From contig MNCI01007749.1 of NCBI GenBank assembly GCA_015680685.1, positions 66,810 to 130,809 on the forward strand: a stretch of DNA of 64,000 bases, in the 5' to 3' direction. Below the pieces are notes generated by a model. The model was not told where the DNA came from. It saw only the letters and a program-made list of their open reading frames with translations, and did not search any database. Below, piece after piece: positions 39,361-49,080 of the stretch. Position numbers and translations under genes: made by a program. The stretch's first letter is position 1, and each line of letters opens with the position of its first letter. The DNA comes from Gnetum montanum. Taxonomy: Eukaryota > Streptophyta > Gnetopsida > Gnetales > Gnetaceae.

Positions 39361-41110
39361 TCACATCCCTAGCATGCATCTATACTAGGTACACATCAAA
39401 CGAGCACATGCAATGTTGACGTGTAGGTGGGATGTTACAGCTCTAGAATGCAGTTCACAATGCAATGGGAGCACGGTCTAGAACATATGCAACACCACCA
39501 CCCTTGGCATCATGTTGACCCTCTGAAGATGGCATATGACATCGCACTAGTCCTCCGAACCTACCATCGCCATGGCCCACGCCCCTAATGGTAGTTCCTT
39601 GGCCAATGCCCACTGATGGAGTTCCAACAGTATTGTGGCCCAGCCACAATACTATTACACTCTAGCCCCCTGCTAATGCCTTGGCTTGCAAGATGTTTAG
39701 CTATGTGGTAGCTGATCCCATAGCTGAACCAAGAATCATGGTAGGGATTCCGGAGCATCCACACTCACACCAACTCCCAGTGCCTTCGAGGCTAGCTTCT
39801 CCATGCTAGCACTACCAAGGCCACCATTGGCCTTCCTACTTTAGACACCATGCACTAGCATGGATGTCCAAGAGCTTCAACAACATCTGTAGCAAGCAAG
39901 GCTCCTATCCTCACCTCGCATATTGCTCTCCGTCGTACTTATAGGGTGTGATCAAGAATACATCCAAGCCACCACAGCAAACGCTATGGCATCGTGAAGT
40001 GAGTGCCTTGACTAGCTTGACTACTTCAGGGTGCAAGTTCCATGACATGTGTAACATAGATCATCACATGGGAAGCATCTCTAGGCAGGTCAAAGCCCTA
40101 CACAGATGTAACAAAACTCATCCTAGGGGAGGAAACACCTGTCCTATAGAGGGTCGAAGGCCAGCAAAGGCAAAGATGAAAATGTGAACGAGTCCCTCAT
40201 GAGCACTCCGACAAGGGACTCTACTAAACATCATCTTTATCCTTCTCATCAACCTCCTTCCTCCCTACTTCACTCTTTCACTCTTAAATGTAGCCAACCA
40301 ACATCTTGACGTTCACCAAGCGACAACATTAGCCTCATGTCTTCGGTGGTGTTTCATTTTCTTTGTTGATGTCTCTCGAGCCCATCCTCCAGACGTTGAC
40401 AAAGAGTAGCTAATGAAACATCCCAAAATTTGAAGACATTCTTACTTCACTAGGTCTTTGCAAATCATGCAACATTACCATAGTTCTTCAAGAGATGAAT
40501 GCTTTGATTTTCAGACTATTTTCTTCAACAAATTTTCTAAGTCAAGGAGTCTTGCTACACTACACTACGACATGTAGCGTAGAAAAATTTAGAATATGTC
40601 TACAAAAGCATAATGCTACGCTATTCTATGCTACGCAACATAGCATAGTGTAGCAAAAGCTGGATGATCAGTCCCCTCGCCTAACTCCAAGTCCTTCAAC
40701 AATGTCTCCTACCATTAGAAAGCGGTGAACTTGGCCAACATTAGATCATGTTTGCTGCTATGCTACGCTAAGATACATGGTGCAGCAATGGGTAGCAATT
40801 CTACTGAAGTTGATAGAAGGCATCTCGAACGTCAGTGACAACAAGTTCGCAAGTTTCACTGTGTAGGAAGCAAAGTTTACAGATTGGAAATGTTTTTGCA
40901 ACTAAGACCAAACGCTACGCTATGCTACGTAGCATAGCATAACGTAGTAAACATACAATGAATAGCCTACATGTTTCAAAGGATTTCTACACATGCAATA
41001 AGACTCATAACAAGATGCTACGCTACTCCAATGTGCTATGCTATAGAGTATAGTAAGGTGGCAAGCGATTATGCGACATTAATGCACCTCACCTAATTGC
41101 ACCATTGCTC
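39361..41110 (+). other. 3' non-coding region with GCTACGCTATGCTACG words
   Basis: No coding signal recognised. From 40550 to 41060 there are many words of the type GCTACGCTA, TAGCATAGCGTAG and CTATGCTACGTAGCATAG, which are locally self-complementary. The same word family appears at 32485-32530, 34835-34860 and 46095-46130 inside antisense-gene copies. No clear polypurine tract precedes the LTR at 41111. Confidence 0.6.
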
Positions 41111-41819
41111 TGACAATGTAATTATGACATGGAAGGTTTGTAATTACAGTGTGGTAGGCTCGCCCAATGGTCATGTAGGCATGTGCAACATAGATAGGTC
41201 AGCATAGGCCCAAGGCACGTGGCATCCAAACTGTAGCTTTCGTGCATCCTTGGTCCTATAAATATCCTAATGAGCGACTCTTAACAAAAAAGATCTCTCT
41301 TCTCTTCAACTTTCATGCTCTGGGTCACACTAGCATTGTAACTTTGAGCATTGTAAGATTTCTGTTTAACACTTCAAACAATTAGCATTCTCAGTTGGCA
41401 CTTTGTTTTGCCCTCTTTCTACCACCTTGGTAGAATTCTTGCATTCTCAGCTCCTGAGTCCATGCCCCAACACACATCCATCTTGCTCTACATGTTGTTG
41501 GCCCATTTTGGCCATTTCATGGAATAGGTTGGCATGATAAAATTGATTAAAGTTTTTTATAGTATAAGAATTGAGAATTGGCCATCTTGTTTGTTCTTTC
41601 TTACCATCAAATCCATCACCCGATTCATCTTAGAAAGATGGAGGGTTTGAATTTAGAAAATTCGTAGACCCTAGCATCTCTACTAATGTTCTTTGGAATT
41701 GTATCTATATAGAAATTTGGTTGTTCTTCCTGTACTTTCTGTGGAGGAGACCAATTAAAGACTTACCTTGGGCAAACTTGGTGAAGTACACTATGAAGTA
41801 AGTCACAGCTTTTGCAATA

Positions 41820-42292
41820 ATGGATGGTAACAAGGAAGATGCAGTTAAATGTCTCAATATTGGCAAGTAAGCTTTAGGTGTAGCACATGCCAAAAAATTT
41901 CAAAGTAAGGATAAATGCCCTGATCCTTCTCTACCCATTGATGATCTTTTGGTTGCTTGTGAGAATGTTATGAAAGAAAACGGCTATGAAACATCGGCCT
42001 CTGAAACCCGTGTCCCTCAGGAAGCATTAGTGAATTCTGAAAGCTCTGAAAACCCTAGATGAAAATTTCCCAATGCTAATGGTGTGGCTAGTGCTACCTA
42101 CACAAAAAAGCATCTTGAGATCATCAAGAGAGTTAACCGAAACAGAGATTTCTATGCAATTTTAGGGCTTGAGAAAAATTACACCGTTGAGGATGCTGGA
42201 AAAGCCTAAAAAAAGCTATCTTTGAAGGTTCATCTTGATAAGAACAAGGAGCCCAGATCTGAGGATGAATTGAAGGTAGTTTCCAAAGCAAA
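41820..42292 (+). pseudogene. DnaJ (J-domain) gene fragment inside the LTR U3
   Basis: A single frame beginning ATGGATGGTAAC gives MDGNKEDAVKCLNIGK, later LPIDDLL, then YTKKHLEIIKRVNRNRDFYA, ILGLEKNYTVEDAGKA, KKLSLKVHLDKNKEP and VVSKAN. This matches the N-terminus, linker and J domain of plant DnaJ proteins of the DNAJB12/B14 (ER-anchored) type. The HPD signature reads HLD and there are three in-frame stops (TAA, TGA, TAA). Similarity stops after the J domain and no introns are visible. It is cargo of the LTR, not a working gene. Confidence 0.85.
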
Positions 42293-43976
42293 CAACATAA
42301 ATGCATGTTTTTATCCCGATAAGATTCATGGGCTTACATGCATGTTTTTCATCAATTTTGTAGCATTTAAAAACGAGAAAAAAGCACAGAACAAAGACAG
42401 TGCAGGCGGGTAGCAAATTTGCAAACCACATTAGCAACAATGGCAGAGATTTGATCCAATTCACAGTTCATTTCAAGTTCTATGAATTTGTAGCCAACAT
42501 CTAGTGCATTTCAATGGAATTTCAAGCAACTTGTGGATTTCGGAGGTGGTGGTTGGCCAAGCCAAAATAACACAAAGCTTCCCTTTTTGAGAGAGTTTAG
42601 AGTAGAGCAATCATGGTTTCAAAGCTTTGACTCCCAACTTCGACCTTCCTATTTGGATTTGGCTGCTATTTTTGGTCCATGGAGGAGCAATTTCGTGGCT
42701 ACTGGCACCGCCGACTAATTTTCAGGCACACAAAAGCTCAAGACCTAAGGTGATGGGTTGAAAATTGAAATATTAAGTGGATGATCTAGAATTCATGGAA
42801 CTTACATGAATTTAGTCCTCTTATTCTTTCTTTCTGTTTTTCTTCCCCCAAATTTTCCATGGGCATACGGTTTTAGAATGTTTGGTGTTGCTTCCGTTAA
42901 GATTGAGACGATGCATATTTTCATTGCATGATGTGTGTAGTGTTGCATGGGTTGCTGTTACAGTGCATTGTTAGAGATTTAGAATATTAATATAATAATA
43001 TCATCTTCAAATTTCTCGTTGGGTTTCACCACCATAGCCAGCGTCCTAGGCTTGGGCTACAGACCTATGTCTCTGCCATGGCACACCAACGCATCCATTT
43101 CTGGATGATGCCAAAAATATTGCAGTAATTCTTAGAAGATTTTGAGTAACAGTCATTAAACTTGTTTTTTTTGAAATAAATCATGAAAGGCACTTGTGGA
43201 TGTAGCAATGGTAGATCCTCCATTAGCATATCCTTCCTCTTGGAAACTGATTTCCTGTGTAGCCCTGCTAGTATGTGCCACATTGCCAATAATAAGGAAC
43301 AACGGTCTAAATTTGTGGTGAGAAACTGTTCCAAGTTATGCGCAACGGTGGATCTTCGGCAAAGCCATCGAAGAAGAATAGCAATTTTCTACAACTGGTT
43401 CTATCATTGAGAGCATATCCCATAAGAGAAGCCATGATTTAATTGACACCATTATCGAGAAAAAAGAGCAGTGATGCTATAAGAGCATCTTTGGAGGGGA
43501 ATCTATGACCACCAGAGTATTGGTTCAGTTGCAAAATTAGGCCTCTTAATTTTTTGGTTTTTGCATTGAGGATGGCATTCAAAATTCAACTTGTTGGAAT
43601 TTCGCAAAAAAATTAGTAGCAACAAACATGGCTGTGTTCAGCATGCAACAATTCAAGGAGTTAGAGCTGGGAGTGGAGCAGATGTTAATTTCTCATGACA
43701 AACAAGGCTGCATCAAGAATGATAAATATTTCCTGGAACTTGGAGCTGTTACTTGGTTCTACGCATCCTTTGTCTCTTAACTGGATTTTGTACATGGCAA
43801 GGTTTCTAATGGATGGTTTTTCATAGTTAAAAATAATATATTATGATTTAAGAAAAAAGGGGACATTTGGCTATTATCCCTTTAAGTTGTAACTTACTAT
43901 GATAGTTACAACTATGATATTTGTAGCTAATTTTAATTTTCATTGCCATGAAACCACTTGGCAACTAAATGGGACA
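42293..43976 (+). other. Variable middle of the inserted LTR, unidentified
   Basis: Not similar to the middle of the sister LTR at 61350-63200. Short open stretches (for example 42533-42718 and 43630-43850) hint at further host-derived coding fragments, but I recognise none of them. Confidence 0.4.
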
Positions 43977-44141
43977 CATGCCAATGTTAGCATGATTTTC
44001 TCCTAACTTCATGTATAGGTTATAATTTCGTAACTTGTTGGGAAAGTAATATCTCCTAACTTGTTGGGCAAGTTATAACCTTCTTACTTGGGAAAGAAGT
44101 TACCCAAGATATTTTATAATACCTAACTACCTATGAGACCC

Positions 44142-44149
44142 TATAAAAG
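44142..44149 (+). promoter_or_regulatory. TATA box of the inserted LTR
   Basis: TATAAAAG in the context ACCCTATAAAAGGGCTTCA, matching ACCCTATAAAAAGGCTTCA in the sister LTR (63365-63372). It places the variable cargo in U3. Confidence 0.75.
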
Positions 44150-45735
44150 GGCTTCAAGGGTAGGAAGGATGGGGGGTCTCACTTTGGATCTTGGAGGAGG
44201 ATTAAAAAGAAGACATTGTGAAAGATTGCTTGTAAGATGATTTGCTAAAGACAACATTTCAGCCTCTTTGTCATAGTCCTGTGAGTTATGTTTATTTTTT
44301 ATTTTGTTTAAATTGTTTAGCTAGTGGTTTAGATAGTATCATGTTTGGCAAGTAATTTTGGGATTTTTAGATTGCTCTTATTGTTCTTGTTGCGTGATAG
44401 AAAATCTGTATTAAAATTTTGCTATAGAAAAGCTTGTGTTTGAAAGCCTTAAGAGCATTTTAGTAGTGAATTTTATTATTGTGCAATGTATAAAAACTGC
44501 TATTGAGATTGTTGTAAGAGAGCCTCTACATGTAGTCAAAACATTGAACGATTCAATAGTCAAGAGGGTTCAAAAAATATTTGGTATTTTGATAGGACTA
44601 GAATAGCTTCTTTTATCTTTAAAGTGAATCTCCATGGTATTTCAATCATAAATTATCTAGTCCTTTCAAGGTTCTGTTAAAAGCAATCGTTGATGTCTAT
44701 TATCTAGCCAAAATAGAGTCTAGTACGTGATAGTTTACACAACAATTTTTTGGGGTAGCATAGTAGGATTGTCTTGCAGAAATTGCTTATTTGAGCCTTG
44801 GAAGTTTGAACAATTTGTAGTTATTGAATTTGGGATAGTTTTATTACAAAGTGTTTACTAGTATCATTTTACCTTGTTTAAACATTTGAAATCTTTACAC
44901 AAATCTTCTTTCTTTTTCTCTTCTTTCTATTTTCATTGAATCTTGCTCTATTTCTAGTTTTCTTGTGGAACTATCTCTTTCTCTAGGAAAAATTAGGAGT
45001 AAATTCGCAGAGTTGTGCTCAAATTTTTTTGCAACACTTTATTTTTTACAAGTAGGTATTATAAGGACCGCATAGACTAGGCAATTAAACAAAATCGAAA
45101 CTCTCAACAACTCATAGTACTTTGCAAAGTTGGCTGAATCTCTTTAAGATAAGTTATTTATAGTTTTACACAAAACCCAATCATTTCATTTTTCACAACT
45201 GCAAATCGCAGCAACACACACACATACTCACATTAACTACTAAGTCTATTTGGAGGTATCTAAGCCTTGATGTTGCCAAAGACCAGCAAACACCTAAATC
45301 TTATTTGAGGATACTCGTTGGCGGTCATGTCCCAAATGGTCACCAATACACATCTTGGTTACTCTTGGGACCTCTGCACTCCTCAATGCCGTGTAACCAA
45401 TTGTATCCATCTTCACAGAGCAAACTTGTAGCTTCGAAGAAGTGCATTTTTCTAACTGCATTTCATTTTATTGCCTACTTATTACTGTGTTTTACAATAT
45501 TTTTTCTATCTCCTTTTCATTTAAGCATTACTTCGTGCTCGCATTCATATTTTCAAACTACATGTTCCAAAAGGCTATATAGATGCCAACTAAGTCCCTC
45601 TCTGATCAACCAGACCATTTAGGTTGCTCCATATCCATTCCATCTAGCACAGCCCTCCCGCAGATACAGGGTCGAGACTATCCATGATCGTCGACCCCTT
45701 GGTGTTTCCAGCCTTTGAGGTTTTTGGTCTCTACA

Positions 45736-46400
45736 CTCATTCGGCAAAGGGACCTCTAGTAGGAGTTTCATTTTGGCTAACATGAGCTACTTCTTTATTT
45801 GCTGGTTCCTTTCTTTTGAAAGCAGCAGCACCCTCCTCATCCATAGGAGGCTCCTCTTCATTGTTAGGAAAGTCTTCCTCTTCAATAGGAGGCTTCTTCT
45901 TGATGACAAGAGTTCCTTCCTTCATGGTGGGAGCTCTTTCACTCTTAATTGGAGCCCTCTCCTTTATGACTGGCTCCCTATGTCTTTATTCGCTACCCCT
46001 GACTTGGGGGCCAATACTTCCTCTTCACCTTCTTCTTCTTCTAACAACAAAAACATGTTAGCATTATAGTTTAAACAATGTTAGCTTAAAATAGGTGCTA
46101 CACTACTTAGCGAAGCATAGTGTAGCAAACACTTCATCAAAAAGAAAGAGGCAAAGAAACAAAGGAGCATTTACCGATGGGAGGTTGTGTCTTACATAGC
46201 TTAAACCATAGTGATGGCCCCCCTTCCTCTACTGTATGGGGTGGTTCCTCATCTAAGTGAGGCCTCTTTCGCTGCAACTTGGTGGCCACTGTCTCAGCGA
46301 TGAGATGCTTCCCCTATGAAATGCTACCTATGGTAGTAGGGGATGCATCTCTAATGCTGTCTTGGCCATGAAAGTTGCGGGCCACTCGATCCTTAGTTGT
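45736..46400 (-). pseudogene. Antisense gene, copy 4 (acidic-linker fragment)
   Basis: Minus-strand Glu/Lys/Pro-rich frame (45925-45737: KKKPPIEEEDFPNNEEEPP) followed upstream by sequence alignable with copy 2 at 32270-32800. That match includes the intron words TAGCGAAGCATAGTGTAGC and the block ending GGCCATGAAAGTTGCGGGCC. It lies directly after the right LTR and is cut at 46401 by an Athila-like LTR. Only this fragment remains. Confidence 0.65.
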
Positions 46401-47454
46401 TGATGAGTGGTGAGGTACCCCTACACTCAACCATATAAATACGAGCATTCACGCACAATCTAGTTGAACTTCGTGGATAGGCTAGTTGTGGTATCTATAT
46501 TGTTACACATTGATCGCAATTCGCTGTCTTCTCACCTAGACTAGTATTTGCTTTGTCACGTATGGTTTAGTCCAGAGTGAGGCGTATGATGTGATCCTAA
46601 ATTAGTGCTACTCCTAGAGACAATGGAGAATAATTTTGACTAAACTAATGAGTAATAGGAAATGAATTCTAAGCTAACCTAAGTGCGATAAGCATCCATT
46701 CCTTAATCAATCGTAAACATCTTGGACCTCGTGCATGACTACTACTGGGGTTACCAAGCGTAGATCCTAGGTACGCTACTGGGTTACCAAGTAGTGATAC
46801 TTAAATGCTTGTGATTAAGTCATACTCATTCCGCATTTAACAATAGGAATAGTAAATGATGATAAATAAATATTAAGTAAGAAAATAATAAATAACAATA
46901 ACAATTAATAATAATAATTAAATAATTAAAACTAAGTGAATGCTAGAATGATGAAGTAATCTCGATCTTTATTTCTAGTCATGTGTGCATCCAAGTACGT
47001 CACACTCAAATAAAGGTGTCGTACAATTACAAGCATCACACTACAGGCATACACTGAGAAAATAATATAACTTCTATGAAAACAAAATAAAAGAGCTTAG
47101 CTACCACTACTAGAAGGATGCTAAATGAGGCGGAAGGCCCTCTTATTTATAGGCTGAGATAGGCAGCTACGTAAACGGGGCCCCGTCGACGTGACCACGT
47201 ATACAGGGTCTTGTATACATGACCTAGTCAATGCATCAACAATATAGAACTTCATCATACCCTCACAACTGAGTAAAATTTTGTCCTCGAGTCAAAGAAA
47301 GTGAGGAAGAAGCTCAATTGATTACATAGTGGATAGTGAAACACAACAAAATTTCGAGCTTGGTTCTTCTCCAGCAAGAAGTAGGTCCCTAGGACCCACG
47401 GACAACCACAGCTACATTTGGTGTCGCACATTGTAACTTTGGGAATCAAAATGC
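46401..47454 (-). mobile_element. 3' end of a second Athila-like element (LTR plus about 200 bp)
   Basis: The LTR 46401-47257 begins TGATGAGTGG and ends CATCA, like the LTRs of the 5.2-15.1 kb element. The next bases (47258-47300, with GTCCTCGAG) match that element's internal 3' edge, so this is a minus-strand 3' LTR with a truncated interior. In place of the GATATCGC array it has ACGGGGCCCCGT, CGTCGACG and GTATAC palindromes at 47175-47225. Confidence 0.8.
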
Positions 47455-47479
47455 TTAATTTTCACTAAGTATGCAGTAC

Positions 47480-47845
47480 CAGTGTATACGCCCAACATCC
47501 ATAGCGTATACGCCTAGCGTAGACATCCAACTTACACGCCCGATGTACACTTCACATGTACGCTCGGCAAGTATGGAAAATGTTTATGCCCGATGTGGAA
47601 TCTCCAAAGATAGAATGAAAACAGCACCGAAGAGCAAGAATTGAAGCAAGTCGCCAACCATCAGCGTATACGCCCAGCCATTTTCGGCATATACACTCGG
47701 CGTATACGCCCAACGTCCATAGCATCTATGCCCAGCACATCCAGCATATACGCCCAGCGTATACGCCCAGCGTATACACCCAGAGCTTACGCCTGCCTGA
47801 TACAGCGTATACGCTCAGCGTATATGCTCAGCAGATGTAATCTGT
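47480..47845. repeat. AGCGTATACGCC / AGCGTATACGCT palindrome array (LTR U3)
   Basis: More than ten copies of GCGTATACGC or one- to two-base variants, often as CAGCGTATACGCCCAGCG. AGCGTATACGCT is a perfect 12-base palindrome. The array lies just upstream of the TATA box at 47928. The CpG sites are retained although such repeats are usually CpG-depleted in plants. Confidence 0.9.
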
Positions 47846-47927
47846 TATACAATTGTAAATTTTGTGCCCTTTGTGCACCCGGTCAACGTCCACGTGTCAC
47901 CCATCCCGAGTCTAGCGTAACAACTGG

Positions 47928-47935
47928 TATAAAAA
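47928..47935 (+). promoter_or_regulatory. TATA box of the third copy's LTR
   Basis: TATAAAAA in the context CTGGTATAAAAACTCCAC, about 80 bases downstream of the palindrome array. Confidence 0.7.
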
Positions 47936-48505
47936 CTCCACTTTTCCACTTGTACCAAGACAGTTGGCAAAAATCCCAGAGCATACTAGAGAATAATTAC
48001 GCTACGCACCAGAGCTAAAAATCCCTTTATGTTGGATAGTACTGTATGCTGGGCACACAGTCTCTACGCTACGCATACAGTCCAAACTAGCTGAGTCATC
48101 CCTGCATCCACCAGGGCTTTTCGTCCACCTTGTGTTCCATCACAACTGCGTTAGACTGGTGCATTGTACTTTCCTTCTGTAATATCATTGTTTACAGTTC
48201 ACACTAATTTCTTACATGTGTTCTGTTTACGCTCGTTTACATTTACGTCCTGTTCTCATCTGTTATACTGTTTACACTCTCATTTACGCCTGTTACGCCG
48301 TTTAAGCATAACCCAGCGTATAACACTTCGGCATACGTTTGGGGAAATCCTTGTCTGATCCACGTGCGGACCACCCAAGGTGCTCTGCCTTCGTGCATTC
48401 CAGCTTGCCCTCAGGTGAAGGCAGGGTCTTCTGTGAGCGTCCTGCAATCCCACGGTCTCTGTTTCCTTCCAGCCGGCGACCGACAATTTTAGGCGATACA
48501 GAAAT

Positions 48506-48524
48506 TGATGCTAGAAGGAGGGCC
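48506..48524 (+). promoter_or_regulatory. Primer-binding site of the third copy
   Basis: TGATGCTAGAAGGAGGGCC five bases after the LTR end; GCTAGAAGGAGGGCC is shared with the site at 20037-20054. Confidence 0.62.
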
Positions 48525-48739
48525 CCTAAACACCTTACCTACAAATTTTCCAACATTTACGTTGTTGAGTGTATACGCTGCCAACCACATGTTTCTTCCT
48601 GCTGAAACCCTCCCAACGTCTACGCAGCCCAGTTAGGAAACTCAGCCTGCAAACTGTCCAGCGTCTACGTTGTTCAGTGTTTACGCTGTCCCTGTTAAAA
48701 CTTAACCAGAAAACCATACACTCCATTCTCTACGCTATC

Positions 48740-48892
48740 TTGTTTTACGCTGCGCCTCGTTTTACTCTGTACTCTGTTTTACGCTCTATCCTATTTTACG
48801 CTGTACTCTGTTTTACGTTGTGCCTTGTTTTATGCTATGCCTTGTTTTACGTTGTGCTCTGTTTTACGCTATGCCTTGTTTTACATTGTTCC
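48740..48892 (+). repeat. 17-bp minisatellite, nine units, in the leader
   Basis: Nine consecutive 17-base units of the form YTGTTTTACGCTRTGCC, for example CTGTTTTACGCTCTATC and TTGTTTTATGCTATGCC, in the untranslated leader 190 bases before the gag start. The units end where CCCCAAAGC begins. Confidence 0.93.
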
Positions 48893-49080
48893 CCAAAGCT
48901 GTATACGCTTCCTAGCATATACGCTGCACTCCTTACGTTGTATACGTTGTCTACGCTGATGCTATACGCTAAACATTGAAGCGTATATGCTACACTTTGC
49001 CACCCCGTTTACACTGTACTAAGCACACTAATTTTGCTCCTCCACCCCGTGTCATACCCTCAATAGGTCAATAGGTCATC

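Larger units (their letters stand above)
41496..45069 (+). mobile_element. Inserted long LTR (about 3.55 kb) plus primer-site remnant
   Basis: Starts TGTTGGCCCATTTTGGCC, like the 3' LTR at 61274 (TGTTGGCACATTTGGCC), with the first 70 or so bases alignable. Its last 1.07 kb (43977-45050) aligns with 63206-64000, including TATA box, R and U5-like sequence. The middle differs completely between the two copies. It ends TTTTTACA; AGTAGGTATTATAAGG follows, a plausible decayed TGGTATCAGAGC initiator-Met primer site. The rest of this element is missing. No exact target duplication was found. Confidence 0.75.
19209..45735 (+). mobile_element. Tat-like Ty3/gypsy element with two gag-pro modules and antisense genes
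   Basis: Left LTR 19209-20029; right LTR 41111-45735, split by a later insertion. Internal order: primer site, leader repeats, gag-pro 1, motif array, antisense gene 1 (truncated); then leader repeats, gag-pro 2, motif array, antisense gene 2, motif array, pol, motif array, LTR. The pol carries both a degenerate RNase H and an archaeal-type RNase H, a Tat-lineage hallmark. The doubled module, together with no matching target duplication at the outer LTR edges (TGTTT before, CTCAT after), suggests recombination between related elements. Every coding part has stops. Confidence 0.85.
41111..45735 (+). repeat. Right LTR of the Tat-like element, split by an insertion
   Basis: Left piece 41111-41495; right piece from about 45250 to 45735, ending GGTCTCTACA. 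Without the insertion the length is close to the left LTR's 821 bp. TATA-like TATAAATA at 41257-41264. The stretch 45070-45250 could belong to the inserted element or to this LTR. Confidence 0.8.
47455..48500 (+). repeat. LTR (left edge uncertain) of the third Tat-like copy
   Basis: Right edge AGGCGATACA at 48500, just before the conserved primer site. It contains CACGTGTCACCCATCC and TATAAAAA (47928-47935) at the place where the related LTR at 41111 has CACGTGGCATCCAAA and TATAAATA. The left edge is not defined because no partner LTR is in the window; the U3 is filled by the palindrome array. Confidence 0.6.

Noticed and set aside
19209-45740. Target-site duplication for the Tat-like element
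   Set aside because: Bases before the left LTR (TGTTT) and after the right LTR (CTCAT) do not match, so none is claimed.
47480-47845. Palindromic repeats as a CRISPR-like array
   Set aside because: No constant-length spacers, units only 10-18 bases with variants, in an LTR of a plant retroelement.
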